64,000 nt of DNA from NCBI GenBank assembly GCA_030847615.1, contig JAUMIR010000005.1, positions 63,949,001 through 64,013,000 on the forward strand. Reading direction: 5' to 3'. The stretch comes from Gambelia wislizenii. Taxonomy: Eukaryota; Chordata; Lepidosauria; Squamata; Crotaphytidae. Position 1 is the first letter of the stretch. Each line of letters starts with the position of its first letter. Under the pieces are notes generated by a model that saw only the letters and a program-made list of their open reading frames with translations, was not told the origin of the DNA and did not search any database. Position numbers and translations under genes: made by a program. Shown piece after piece: positions 1-10,992 of the stretch.

Positions 1-238
1 AGACAGCTGTATACACGTTTTGACATCAAGCCAGATCTGTACCACACAGACCAAGACTTCGACACAGACTGTAGGAGGGGGTTGAAGTCATACTTCTTGA
101 TGGTGGACCACATCATCTAAGTGCACTTGAGTTTGGTATCGATCTCAGTAGTGAAGGGGCCTCCCTTGTCAAAGGGTAGGTCCTCAATCACCAACCATAA
201 TTGATTGGAAAGCCACAAAGACCAGAACAAGCATGTCT

Positions 239-2250
239 TCAGAGAGGTATCATGCCAGCCAGGGTCTTTCCACTGCAATCTGCCACATGACATGATGTAG
301 TGATTCGTTGCCCCACCAGCTTGTGAGCCTCAGACTGGAACGATGCCATCACTCTATGATCCTCCTCCCCTAGCTTATTCAGGAGGGGAGTCAACTTCTC
401 CCAGAGCAGCTGTTGATATGTGCCCAATGCATGCCAGGTAGTTGGAGATCTTACAAATGAGGGCAGCTGACAAATAGAACTTTTTAGTCCAACTTTTTAA
501 CCTTCTTTATCTGCAGGCATCAAGTGTAATCTCTGAGATGTGCAAGATCAATCTGCCTCAACAGTAACAAAGTTTGGCTTAAGATGTTGTCCTAGCCAAA
601 CAATGTCAGAATCTTGCACACTGTGCAGAGCCTCTACCTCCTTGGATGTAGAGGGTATGGACGAAGGAGTCACCTATGATTTGTGAATGACCTAAAGAAA
701 GGTACAGAAGCATAGGCAAGGTAGCTGGGACTGGAGCCTGGGTCTGGACCCGATGGAAGATGGGATCATCTATTTGTGCTTGTGACTGTGTCACTGTTTA
801 GTCTAATGTCTTAATCATTCTCATCACCTGGTCCACGAATGCCCTCACATCATCTATGGGTGAGAAAGGGTCACATAACAGTGGTGGTGTAGACTTTCTA
901 AGTGGAATGACAACTGACTCAGAAGCAGAACCAGAAGATGCTGAGGTGATAGAGGACGATGGTTGAAAGAGCTGGGTCAAAGATGAAGAATCAACTATTG
1001 GTGGAGCAGTGTAAGATTAGTGTATCAAACTAGGATCAGTGGTTAGGGCCTTGAAAGGCCAGGTTCCAGATGAGTCATTGAGGGAAGTGTCTGAGCAGCA
1101 ACTTCAGATTGGGTTCCAGCAGCAGGCTAAACCACTGGAGAGCAGAGATGGCAGCAGGCAGGGGCTCCTTATCAGTGTGGGAATGTTTATGGCTGTGATG
1201 ATATTTGGGATGAGCCTCATTCCTAAAGTGGCAAGTATGACAGGTCTCATAATCCCATGAATACTATCCATAAGGCAACAGAGAGCTTCTATACCAGCAA
1301 TAAGAAGAATGGAGCTCCTTGTCAAATGTCTCAAAGCATGATGATCACGAAGGTGATGAAAATGTCGATCACAGTACCAGGAATGTTGAGACATCCAAGA
1401 TCTCAGAGAGCAGTCCCTCAACTTAAGAGGATGAGCTGGACTGGAATGAAGAAGACCTAACGTGAACGCAGGAAGACCATCCATTTGGTGGAGAGGGAAC
1501 AAGTGGAAGCAGCCAAGTGACAGAAACCCCTGAAGTACAAGGAGGCATGAGGAAGCATTGCAGACCCTCCTCACAACTGGTGAGGACTCCAAGATTTCAT
1601 CCTGAGATACGTTCTCTGAAGCAACTTGGAGATGCTGGTCTAATTGAAGCAGCTTCTATATCCTCAGGGAAATGTTGAGGTGCCTCTGACTTTTGAAAAA
1701 AAGTTCACTCCAAGTAGGGGATGTTGCCAGTACAAATGTGGCCTGGGCATTGAAGACCTCTTGTGAAGTAGAGCCTTGGTGTTGATCCTTTTCCTTAGCA
1801 TGCTTCTTCTTTTTATGTTTGCAGCGCAAAGCTATTGACTCCATCTCTACTTCTAGAGACTGACCAGGAATGGGAGGATGCTGAGATGAGGCCTGGCTGT
1901 CGGATTTGGGCAGTGAAATGGTCTTCATTGCCTTCAACACAATAGTGGATGGAGGAACCCAAGGTTGGTACAGATTTCAAGGAAGAAGCTCTGTCCAATG
2001 GATTAATTCTGACAGATCCTGAATGGCGAGAAGATGGCATCTGAGGCCTCAGAGACTGTTAATATAAGAATGCTTTCAAATGCAACTCTCTGTTTTGTCT
2101 CACCTGAAGCATGAGGGCTCTACAGGTGGTACAAGCAGCAACCGCACAAGCTTCTCCAAGGCAGAGAACGCACTTCAAGTGTCCATCCTTTTCCAGGATC
2201 TTAGTGCCACATGAGACAGATTTCTTGAAGAATGCCAGCAAGACAAGGGG
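239..2250 (-). pseudogene. DIRS gag-like protein, decayed
   Basis: This is the gag-like first ORF of the leftmost DIRS copy, broken into short open pieces in several frames. Near 2059-2250 the minus strand encodes an N-terminal Cys motif (CVLCLGE, then CTTC) that matches the CxxC clusters of the other two copies at 60.7 kb and 44.8 kb; the first CxxC pair is damaged. Near 1250-1450 is a stretch of His, Arg and Ser codons like that of the copy near 44.2-44.4 kb. The part at 239-427 aligns with the gag C-terminal half of the 58.9 kb copy. The function of this ORF is not established; by position it is the structural protein. Confidence 0.6.
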
Positions 2251-2469
2251 CTCAACACCAGCACAACTCAGCAAAAGCCAAACTACCAGGAGTCAATCCT
2301 GATATCAAAGAAGCTGAGAAAGTCTAAACTGAGGGAATCAAAGAAGCCGCAGAAGGCTAAACTGAAGAAACACAGCTCCTATTGCTGCTGCTGCAGCGGC
2401 ATACAAAAAGGAACTGGCAGCTTGGAGGGGGGATGCCCCTATATAGTGGCACTGGAGGTGGCTGGGGCT

Positions 2470-2565
2470 ACCACCAAAAAGCTTATGTAACATTCTAGAA
2501 GGATCCAAACATGCATTGTGCAGGTGCAAGATAACCCATTTGTGTGAGTCACAGATACCTATTTT
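2470..2565 (-). repeat. DIRS 5' inverted terminal repeat remnant
   Basis: The bases from about 2470 to 2565 align with the right-hand terminal repeat of the copy at 61 kb. Shared landmarks in order are a CCACCAAAAA block, TTCTAGAAGG, and a near-terminal TTGTGTGAGTCACAGATACC block that corresponds to GTGTGATTCACAGATACC at 61074-61091. This fixes the orientation (minus) and the 5' edge of the element. Confidence 0.6.
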
Positions 2566-3810
2566 TTTGCATAGATTCCAACATATCATTACAGCCATTT
2601 TGTCATAACATTTCTTGTATTCAGTTTGTGAGATTTTGCAGCATGAATTGAAATATTGTGGTAGTTATGTGCTCCTGTGAAGCTAAAGGCTAAGCTGCCA
2701 ACAACATTGCTGCTGGTAGGATCTTCCAAGTCAGTCAAGCTTTTGCTGAGGGACTAAATTAAAGGTGCCTCAAACCAATTAAATATGGCACAGAAACCAA
2801 AACCAAATCGAATCTTGGATTGGTTGTTGCCTGGGTCAACAAGGTCTTTGTCAGACGTCAGAGTTCCTTGATGCCAGATGAAAAATGAGCTAATAGGTTC
2901 AGTATCTTTTGCTAGGCAACCAGGGCAAGATACTGTAAAGCTGCTGGAAGGCTAACCATAGTGGAAGAAATAGATAACAGCAAGAAACAGATTAATAATG
3001 AAATGTTGTTGTTGTTGTATTTTGCCTGGGTGCCTCACTGATATTTTTAATTGTCAAACAAACCTAAAACTATGACATTATGTTACAATAATACATACTT
3101 TGCTATATTACAAAAACTCATTTCAATTCTCTTGGGCTACAAAGTTTGTCTCTGTTAAAAAGACATGGATATTTCATTGTGTCTGTTTCCTGAGGTGAAA
3201 GAAATGTTCTCCAGCCTGCATCACAACACACAGGAATAATATTTAATAAGAATATTCTCTTTATGGATGCTTATATAACTATGTATATTTAAAAAATTCT
3301 TTATATTGGCATGACAAAAATTAGGAAATGGTTGTTTTATTGTGTAAGGAAGTAGCGATATTAATTTTTATAATCTGGTGCAGACATAAGCTTAAGTTTA
3401 CATAGTAGTTTCAAAATACACAGACAATATATACAAATAATTTGGTCTGGAACCCTATGATATATCAAGTGTCAAACATAATGTCAAAGAGTTATATCTC
3501 CCACAATGTTTTTTGACTACATACGTATGTGGCCATCTATGTTTATCTAACATAACGTATTAATTTAGACTTCAGTTAGTCTAAAAAGCACTGGAAAAAT
3601 AGCTAAAAGAGGTTTTAAAAATCAACCCAACACTATCCTTTGACTTAATTATTCAATATCATCTCCACTGAACATCATACAATACAAAATTGAAAGTTCT
3701 ATGCTAGAGCAGACGGTTTAATTTATGCACTCCTCTCCTCCTGGATGCTTTTCAAGGGTTCAAAATAATTACCCTGCATAAGGAAAGTGAAAACTACAAT
3801 TTATTAACAT
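2566..3810. other. Noncoding, no recognised feature
   Basis: AT-rich DNA between a DIRS end and a MITE. It has a short GTT microsatellite near 3005-3018. I see no exon with splice signals, no RNA gene and no repeat I can name. The 2640-2960 part is less AT-rich and could be an old interspersed repeat. Confidence 0.5.
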
Positions 3811-3812
3811 TA

Positions 3813-4203
3813 CAGTTGGCCCTCCACATTTGTGGGTTTAACTTTTGCTATTGTTATTATTTACGGATTATTTGCTGCCACTTCCATGGCTGCCTTATGC
3901 CATTTTTAATAGGGATTGCAAGCCTTGCAAGACTGAGAGAAACTGCAAATGTGTGGCAAGGCTTTTAAGCCCCTAATAAAAATGGTGTAGGGCAGCAGTG
4001 GAGATGGTGGCAAGCCCCACCAGCCCCCCGCTTCTGCCTTGCAAAGGAATGCCACCTTGAAGGCATCTGCAGTGTGTTGAATCCACATATCGTACTTTTT
4101 ATGTGTGTAAAATACAGTTTGGGAGACCTAGAGATATTTATGGTTTTTCTACTTTCACAGGTTACCTGTGCCCCTAACCTCAGCAAATGTATAGGGCCAA
4201 CTG
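3813..4203. mobile_element. Pogo/Tigger-like MITE
   Basis: A 391 bp element with terminal inverted repeats CAGTTGGCCCT at 3813-3823 and AGGGCCAACTG at 4193-4203, flanked on both sides by TA (3811-3812 and 4204-4205), the target duplication of Tc1/mariner/pogo transposons. The bases just inside the right end (CCCCTAACC, then CAGCAAATG) resemble those of the larger element ending at 26720, so the two are probably related. It has no transposase, so it must have been moved by a related element. Confidence 0.75.
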
Positions 4204-4236
4204 TATTTACATACTGCCTCCCATTGTAACAGACTG

Positions 4237-4418
4237 CCACATTGGTTACTTACCATGAATGTGCATTCTGGTGGTGGTAGAGAGGAGGAATCCAGCTTTA
4301 ATCCTTACACTTGGGTTATGCCCCTCCACCACCCACAGTGAGGCAGGAGATTCAAAGATCACGTGGCCTCTGTGGCCGTTGGTTCCTCCCCTTCCCTGTC
4401 CTTTGTCTGGCCAGTTAA
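4237..4418. repeat. DIRS left inverted terminal repeat
   Basis: From about 4276 to 4418 this is the reverse complement of 9566-9700 with few mismatches. Shared blocks include GGAGGAATCCAGCTTTAATC, GTAAGGATTAAAGC on the other side, and GATCACGTGGCCTCTGTGG. The outermost 40 bases (TGCCACATTGG onward) are unique to this end but are repeated in complement inside the internal complementary region. Confidence 0.85.
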
Positions 4419-4463
4419 TTGCAAGCCGAACCCTAGACTATGCTTTATAATCCTTGTGCAGCC

Positions 4464-4565
4464 GGGTGGGATGGATTCCTCCTCTCTACCACCACCAGAA
4501 TGCACATTCACGGTACGTAACCAATGTGGCATTCTCTGGTTGGTGAGAGGAGGAATTCAGCTTTA
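4464..4565. other. DIRS internal complementary region
   Basis: The first half (about 4469-4531) is the reverse complement of the left terminus at 4235-4300, including CCACCACCAGAATGCACATT. The second half (about 4533-4565) is the reverse complement of the right terminus at 9675-9707 (TCTGGTTGGTGAGAGGAGGA). The two outer ends of the element are therefore represented head to tail inside it. In DIRS-1 such a region is thought to template the junction of the circular DNA intermediate. Finding it here confirms class and boundaries. Confidence 0.85.
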
Positions 4566-4631
4566 ATCCTTACACTTGGGACGTACCCAAGCCCACCTCG
4601 TCCGCGGGTGGGACAGCTGCGCGGAATAGAG

Positions 4632-5676
4632 TTAGGCTCTGATAACCTCCTGGAGGACCCTCCTTCTGAAGATGGCCTCCGAGGCTCTAAACTTGTCAAT
4701 CTTGCAATGTTGAATGAACGTGGATGGCGAATTCCATGTTGCTGCCTTGCAAATCTCCAAAATCGGAGCAGTTGGAGGAGAAAACTGCTGAGGTGGCCGT
4801 GGATCTGGTGGAATGTGCTGTGACATCTGCTGGACGTGGCATCCTCGTCTCATCGTACGCTGTCAAGATGCAGGCCTTTATCCAAGATGCTATTGTTCGT
4901 CTGGAAGCTCTCAGCCCTTTTGATGCCAGGCTGAAGTTCACCAGTAGGGAATCACAATGTCTAAATTCCCTCGTTCGCTTGATGTAGATCCTGAGGGCCC
5001 TCCGAACATCCAACTTATGCCATTCCCTTTCCCGTGGGTGTGTCGGATTGCGACAGAAAGCTGGGAGGATCAGCTCCTGCGACACATGGAAGGGCGACAG
5101 GAGGTAGGAAGGATCTGTGCGGAGGACCACATGATCCTCATTGAAGGAGCAGAGATGTTCTCTTACTGACAACGCTGATAACTCCAATATCCTCCTGGCT
5201 GACGTGATTGCTACCAGGAAGGTGACCTTGAGCGTAAGGAACCTGAGTGAGACACGCCTAAGCGGCTCAAACGGCCACTTGGAAAGTTGCCTGAGTACCA
5301 AGGGCAGACTCCACGTGGGAAAGGAGTGCCTAACTGGGGGGGAGAGAATAGAAGCTCCCCTCAGGAAACGCCGAACGTGGGGATGAGATGATAAAGGCTG
5401 ACCCTTGGGAAGCTCTATGACAGACGCCAGGGCCGCCACCTGATGCTTCAGAGTGTTAGATTTGAGGCCCAAAATCAAGCCTTTCTGCAGGAAGGCAAGC
5501 ACATCTTTGACTGACACCTGTTGGTGATCCACATGCTTAGTTCTGCACCATCTCTGGAAGGCCCTCCAAGTTGCTTCATAAATCTTCCTTGTTGATTGTC
5601 TTCTAGAGGAAAGCATCGTGTCTGTTACCGATTTGTCGTAGCCACAGATTCTCAGGGCTCGCCACTCAATCTCCAT
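4632..5676 (-). pseudogene. DIRS tyrosine recombinase, frameshifted, nucleophile lost
   Basis: This encodes the integrase-like tyrosine recombinase that would insert the circular DNA copy. The N-terminal core-binding part has the typical SRRQSTRKIYEATWRAF start. The catalytic domain has the first Arg in SARRILEL and the HxxR box in AHSTR. A frameshift near 4780-4800 moves the C-terminus to another frame, which ends with the conserved ICKAATWNSPSTFIQH block. The next codon, where the family has the catalytic Tyr, is TGC (Cys) at 4704-4706. I chose the Met at 5676 because homology starts just after it; an upstream start in the same open frame is possible. The protein cannot be active. Confidence 0.85.
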
Positions 5677-5801
5677 GCGGCTAATTGCAGCCGGCCTACA
5701 TCTGGGTGGCTTAGAGGGCCTTGGCGCAGGAGATCTGGTCTCAAGGGAAGGAACCATGGTTCCTCCACAGCCAGGTCTTTCAAGTCCGAGAACCACAGTC
5801 T

Positions 5802-6755
5802 CTAAGGCCAATGCAGTGCCACAAACACCACTTGGGCCCTCTCCTCCCACACCTTCCTGATGGCCTTGGCGATCATCGGAATGGGCAGGAATAGGTAGAG
5901 TAGACCCTCCCGCCAGGGACTTTGGAGGGCGTCCGTCCCCTCCACCTCACTGGCTGGAAACCTTGCGAAGAACCTGCGGAGCTTCCTGTTGTCCACTGTG
6001 GCAAAGAGGTCCACTGACATGAGGCCAAACCTCCCATGGATCTGCTCAAACACCTGTGGGTGAAGAGCCCACTCTCTGGGAAGAATCTCGTGCCTGCTCA
6101 GATAGTCTGCCGTTATGTTTTCCGTACCCTGAATGTATCTGGCTGCTAAGGAGGCCAGGTTGTTTTCTGCCCACCGGAACAGCAGGTAGGCTTCCTTCTG
6201 AAGCGAGCGTGATCTCGTGCCACCCTGCTTGGAAATGTAGGAGCAGACTGTTGTGTTGTCTGTGAACACCATGACGTGCTTTCCCTTGAGAAGGGGCTTG
6301 AAGTGTTGGAGGGCCAGCCTAATCACCCTGAGCTCCAGCCAGTTTATGCTGTGCATCCTTTTGTGTTGGTCCCAGGATCCTTGGACGAACACCTCCTGAC
6401 AGTGTGCTCCCCAACCGAGGAGACTGACATCTGTGGTCAGGGAGATCTCCATCTTCTGGACCCACAGTGACCCCCTGGATACATTGGATGCCTTCGTCCA
6501 CCAACCTAGCGACAACCTGACGTTCTGTGGTAGAGAGAGCCATCGGTCCTGCTTGGAGAGAATTTGTTCCTGGAACTGATGGAGGAAGATCTGAAGAGGC
6601 CTTGAGTGGAATCTGGCCCATGGAACAATCAGAATCGCAGATATCATGAGGCCCAAAAGACTCGCCAACTCCATTAAGGGAGCTCGTGACTGAGCCCGAA
6701 TGCGCGCAGCTTCCCTCCTCAGGGTGGACTGCCTGTCTGGCAACAAGAAGATCAA
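5802..6755 (-). pseudogene. DIRS RNase H and Dam-like methyltransferase domains
   Basis: An open frame of about 317 codons holds the C-terminal half of the DIRS RT polyprotein. The RNase H part has LTTDVSLLGWGAH, a conserved WLELRVIRLALQHF block, the catalytic-type FTDNTTVCSYI and, near its end, ITADYLSR. Downstream lies the domain usually called Dam-like in DIRS elements, recognisable by VDLFATVDNRKLRRFFARF and a later LLYLFLPIPMIAKAIRK block. The usual NPPY-like site is not evident, so methylation activity is doubtful. The frame is interrupted only at its junctions with RT and recombinase, which is better preserved than the rest of this element. Confidence 0.85.
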
Positions 6756-7523
6756 TTCCTGTTGGGTATCCAGGATCGCCCCTATATGAGTGATTGATTG
6801 TGCCGGCTCTAGGGTGTTCTTCCTGAAGTTTATGAGGAACCCGTGGTTCTGCAGACACTCAATCGTTGACTGAAGATCCCTTCTCGCTCTCTGGATCGAA
6901 GGGGCGTGAAGCAGGATGTCGTCCAGGTACGGCTATAGATGCACTCCCTGCAACCTGAGGTGTGCCACCACTGCCAGCAACACTTTGGTAAATACCCTTG
7001 GCGCTGAAGCTAGACCGAACGGTAGGGCTCTGAACTGGTAATGGTCTTGCCAAGGTGTTGAACCTCAGGAAACGCCTGCTGTCTTCTGCTATCAAAATGT
7101 GGAGGTAGGCTTCCGCCAAGTCCAGAGAGACAAGGAAGTCCCCTTTCTGTAGAGCCTCTCTGATGGAGGACAGTGTTTCCATATGAAAGTGCTTGTAAAC
7201 CAGATGGGAATTGGTGTACTTGAGGTCTAGTATGGACCGATGGTCCCCGTCCTTCTTCGGGATTGTGAAAAAGACGGAATATACTCCTGAAAATATCTGA
7301 CAGACTGGAACTGGTTCTATGGCCTGATGTCCAGCAGGTGGTGTACTGCCTCCACTTGCACTCGCTTCTTGAGAGGGTTTCTTGACATGGGTGATGGGAT
7401 GAATCTGCCTTGAAGGAGTTCATTGAATTGCAGACGGTATCCGTGGGAGATGGTGTCGACGATCCACTTGTCTGAGGAGGTGGCCTCCCAGCGGTGCCAG
7501 GAGGACTGCAGGCACCCCCCCAT
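6756..7523 (-). pseudogene. DIRS reverse transcriptase, frameshifted
   Basis: The RT domain of the DIRS polyprotein is in at least three frames. Blocks in order on the minus strand are FFTIPKKDGDHRSILDLK near 7270-7220, KGDFLVSLDLAEAYLHI near 7140-7090 (with the first catalytic Asp), FLRFQHLGKTI near 7070-7040, and the active-site YLDD at 6918-6929 with a stop codon just before it. It would copy genomic RNA into cDNA. At least two frameshifts near 7050 and 6940 inactivate it. Confidence 0.8.
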
Positions 7524-7539
7524 GGGAAGCTGGAGCGAG

Positions 7540-9372
7540 TCAGAACTGCTGACGGCCCCCCCTCTGTGAGTTGGAGGCCCCTCGCCTGTTCGACTGTGCT
7601 GGACGAGGATCTGGAAGAGAAGGTTGATCTTCCCCAGAAGGAATGAAAAGGACGCCTTTCTGAGACCTGAAAGGCGAGGAGTACTGAAAGGACTTCTTGA
7701 AGGGTCTCTTTTTCCCTTTCTTAGAGAGGACTGGTATAGCCTTCTTCTTTTCCTTTGTCTCCACTAAGATGTCCCTGAGGGCTTCCTCCCCAAAAAGACA
7801 GCCCCCTCTGAAAGGTTTCGTGGCCAGATTCACCCTAGACTGTGTGTCCGCCTCCCAATGACGGAGCCAAACAGATCTCCTGGCCACCGTTGCCATCACC
7901 ATCGCTCACGAAGCGAAGACTGCCGCGTCCAAGGTGGCATCTGCTATGAACTGCATAGCCACGTAGACCTTTGCCAGGGAGCGTTGCAGTGACAGCCTAT
8001 CTAAGGATCTATCCTGCAAGGCATCTTCCAACCATAGCAGCGAGGCTCAAGCTAACAATGAGCCCGTTGTTGAAGCACGAATTGCCAAGGCCGAGGCCTT
8101 ATGCGATTTCTTAACAGCCCCTTCCATTTGCTTCTCCCCTGGGTCCTTAAGGTAGCCTTCCCCTTCCTGGGTAGCGAGAGCCCCGGAAACGAGAGAGGCA
8201 ACGGACGAATCGATGGTGGGGACTTTGAGCTTGTCTAGGATCCGCTTAACTGGTGTATAAATCTTTTGCACCAGCAGGGTGCCCTTTTTCCCCTGAAGGG
8301 GCTTTTCCCATTCCCCTTCAAGTGCCCTGGTGAAAATAGAGGGAAAGGGAACTTCCGATCCACCATCCTTGGGGGCGCCCAACACTGATTCCACCCTCTC
8401 ACTAAACTCAACGTCCTCCTGGGCCACCTGTTGCTGTTGCCTGGTGAGCCCCAAAATTGCTGTGGCCTTATTCAAAAGAGGAAGAAAATCCTCCAGCTGA
8501 AATAACCGTTCAGAGGGGCCCCCTGAGGGGGTCTCTGAATCAGACCATTCCCCTTCCTCCTTGTCGGGGAGGTCCCTGTCTGGCTCAGGCAAGGGATCTC
8601 CTTGGCCAGGCAACGCCCAGTCATCAGCCAGCTCCACGTCCGACTCCGCTGATGAGTGGGGAGAAGGGGGAAGCTTGCGTTTTGCGCGGCGCATAGAAGC
8701 ATCCGCATTAGCTGCCGGAGTGGGGAATTCACCACCTTCCCATTCCCCCAGAGTCCGCATGGCCTCCAACAAGAGGGAGCTGACGTCCCTACTGGTCTGC
8801 GTGGGACTGCGTGGCTTCGGGGCAGGCATTCTTCCCTTTTTTGTGGGCCTTCCCCCCCCTGGAGTGCTCCAAGCACACGCGGCACTGCTCTGGGCCCTGG
8901 CTCTCCTCAGCTCCAAAAGACGCCACGAAGGCCTCTGCAAAGCCCTGCCTTGCTGCGCGGATGGTGCGCTTCTCCACCACTGCGGATTGGGCCTGATCCA
9001 GGCCCCCCAGGGCGTTGGGCTTTCCCGCTCCCGACCTGCCCGCGTCAGTGGGTCACGGCAATCCAAGATGGTGGCCGCCATCAAGCGCACCATTGTGCAT
9101 GGCCCGCAGGGCCTGACGAGCACGCTCGGAGGTTCCCTCCTCTCCAGAGGAGTCTTCCTCCCAGTCCTCATACTGGCCTGCTTCGGTGCTCAAAGCTGCC
9201 CCCACCGCCTGCATAGCAAGGCTATGCGGCGCGTGGGCTGCGCCAATCCCGGTGGCTCCGCTCGCCTGCTGGTTGTTGGTCAGCGGCTGGGAGAGCCCCT
9301 CCAAAAGTCCCTGCTGCTGCTGCGGCTGCTTGTTCTTCTTCTCTCTGGTCTTCTGGGCTGCCGGAGCCATGA
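7540..9372 (-). pseudogene. DIRS gag-like ORF, GC-rich, decayed
   Basis: The first ORF of the element starts at a Met near 9370 (MAPAAQKTREKKNK) and runs to a stop at 7540, about 600 codons once interruptions are ignored. Visible parts are a Gln-rich N-terminus, an acidic stretch (YEDWEEDSSGEEG), a short Cys motif (QCRVCLEH), a long acidic and Pro-rich middle, and a basic, Arg/Gly-rich C-terminus. There are frameshifts near 9050 and 8790. Two in-frame TGA stops near 8046 and 7905 lie where CGA Arg codons would fit, consistent with CpG decay. The CxxC clusters seen in the other family are not present in full. It is assumed to be the structural protein. Confidence 0.7.
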
Positions 9373-9565
9373 GGGAGCAGGAAGAGAGAAGGTCGAGCAA
9401 GGAAGAAAGGTGGGGGGTTTTTTGGTTTTTTTTTAGGCAGAGACGTAAAGTCAACAGAGAAGTGTGATAGATGAGGGCGATTCAGACAAGAAAGAGAGAT
9501 AGAGAGCAAAATAGCTAGAGGAGGAACCAAGAGCTCCACTCTGGGTGAGGCAGAAGAAACAACTG

Positions 9566-9707
9566 GCCAGACAAAGGACAGGGAAGGGGAGGAACCAACG
9601 GCCACAGAGGCCACGTGATCTTTGCATCTCCTGCCTCACTCTGGGTGGTGGAGGGGCATAACCCAAGTGTAAGGATTAAAGCTGGATTCCTCCTCTCACC
9701 AACCAGA
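9566..9707. repeat. DIRS right inverted terminal repeat
   Basis: The inverted partner of 4276-4418, ending at CTCACCAACCAGA. The last 30 bases are also present in reverse complement at 4533-4565. The element promoter is expected here because transcription of the minus-strand ORFs starts from this end. Confidence 0.8.
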
Positions 9708-10709
9708 CAAAGGACTATTTATGAGATAAAAATTATACAATAAAAACAATTTTAAAAACCAGTATCCAGACTTCTCTATACATCTGTTTATTACTAACTG
9801 AAGATGTTACTAATATCTGTATCATAGGTTCCCATCTAAGGGAAGTCCATTCCACAGTTATAAATGTTATTATTTATAGTTATAAATATTATAAAGATAA
9901 AGATGGTAGAAACTGGGGTGGGGAAAATGTGATCCACAGACTGCATGCCATTTGTGGGGTCTCGTTTTGCAGCCACTGAAGCCCAAAATCCCCACATCCA
10001 CTAAAATCCTTTAGACATTGTTGCTGGTTTTTCTGACTAAAAATACCTCCAAATCACTGCAAGATACAGCAGTTTTAGTCTCACAACCACTCAAGACTCC
10101 CATGACACTTAACCCCACCTTCTAATCCCTAAAGAATCTACTCAAAATTGACCAAAACTGACCAAAATTGAAACCAGACATGATGTCATGTCATGTCAGG
10201 AGTGTCAGCAAAGGGAAGCAGGGCTGAAAACTATGAACTTGCTCTTTTGAGAGGGATGTAGCCCCCATGAAAAACTATCCAGTTTCTGGACCCAAGAACT
10301 ACTGATTGACAGGGCTTCCATCTTACAAAGATACAGATTATCGGGTTTAATTGGCCCATAATTGCACCTAGATACTGGTTCAGAACCTACATAGCCACCC
10401 CACATTCAGATGTAAGAAAGCAATAGAGTTGAATGTCATCACCAGAGGGAAAACTTCACAATCCAAACTCACTTATGATGGCAACATAAAACTGGAAGTG
10501 AAGAGGCCATAATTTGAATGAAGTACCATGGTTTGTAGCATTAATAAGATCAGTGTGGAGAGAAGTCATTATGCCAGTCAAGGTGGCAGAGATACTGCCC
10601 CTCTCTTCTTAATGGAAGAAGGGAGGTTATCCAATGGAGCTGGAGTGTTCATTGTACCATACCCCCACTACAAAAATCAGTACTGTAATGTCATTACTTT
10701 ACAGTAATG
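9708..10709. other. Noncoding, no recognised gene
   Basis: AT-rich DNA with a short run of GTCATGTCATGTCA near 10184-10199. No splice-bounded coding segment or RNA gene is seen. Confidence 0.5.
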
Positions 10710-10992
10710 GGAGCCCTGGTGGCGCAGTGGTTAAATGCCATTACTGCAAGCCACCATGTTGCAAGTTCGATTCCAGCGGGCTCTAAGGTTCACTCAGCCT
10801 TCCATCCTTTCGTAGGTTGGTAAAATGAGTACCCAGCTTGTGGGGGCAATTAGCTAACACACATTGGAAACTGTTTAATGCAGTGTAGATGTGTAAATAG
10901 CTATTGCTTAAAACAATTTGTAAGCCGCTCTGATAGCCTTGAGGCTGAAGAGCAGGGTATAAATAAATAAATAAATAAACAAATAAATAAAA
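10710..10992 (+). mobile_element. tRNA-derived SINE with L2-like tail
   Basis: A full-length SINE of about 280 bp. The head resembles a tRNA gene with pol III A box TGGCGCAGTGG (10719-10729) and B box GTTCGATTCC (10765-10774). The 3' part ends in TTTGTAAGCCGCTCTGA, then GCAGGGTATAAATAAATAAA, the kind of 3' end found on L2/CR1-type LINEs, so such a LINE probably mobilised it. A second copy, in reverse, is at 61566-61850. Confidence 0.85.

Larger units (their letters stand above)
1..2565 (-). mobile_element. DIRS retrotransposon, 5' (gag) part, cut by window edge
   Basis: The strip reads on the minus strand as the gag half of a DIRS-type tyrosine-recombinase retrotransposon of the same family as the copies at 41490-45690 and 53408-61100. 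The segment at 239-427 encodes a YQQLLWEKLTPL-like stretch that matches YQQVLWERMIPL of the copy near 58.9 kb, and the first 200 bases match the region near 58.6 kb. The 5' end of the element (right side here) ends in a terminal motif near 2535-2565 resembling the terminus at 61040-61100. RT, RNase H and recombinase would lie left of the window. Many stops and frameshifts make it a fossil. Confidence 0.75.
4237..9707 (-). mobile_element. DIRS-type retrotransposon, full length, degenerate
   Basis: A 5.5 kb DIRS element on the minus strand with all parts in the expected order. From its 5' end at the right these are inverted terminal repeat, gag-like ORF (9372-7540), RT, RNase H and Dam-like domain (7523-5802), tyrosine recombinase (5676-4632), internal complementary region (4464-4565) and terminal repeat (4237-4418). 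DIRS elements integrate through a tyrosine recombinase, usually without target duplication, and none is obvious here. The family differs from that of the other three copies: its terminal and gag sequences are unlike theirs, and the gag is GC-rich. Stops and frameshifts in every ORF, and loss of the recombinase nucleophile, make it inactive. Confidence 0.9.

Noticed and set aside
5596..5860. Plus-strand open frames over the recombinase
   Set aside because: Shadows of the minus-strand recombinase with no family match.
8561..9436. Plus-strand open frame of 291 codons
   Set aside because: It lies opposite the GC-rich DIRS gag. Its peptide is low complexity and matches nothing, while the minus strand has consistent DIRS coding.
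10710..10790. tRNA gene with A and B boxes
   Set aside because: No tRNA cloverleaf ending. The sequence continues into an L2-like tail and recurs at 61.8 kb, so it is a SINE head.
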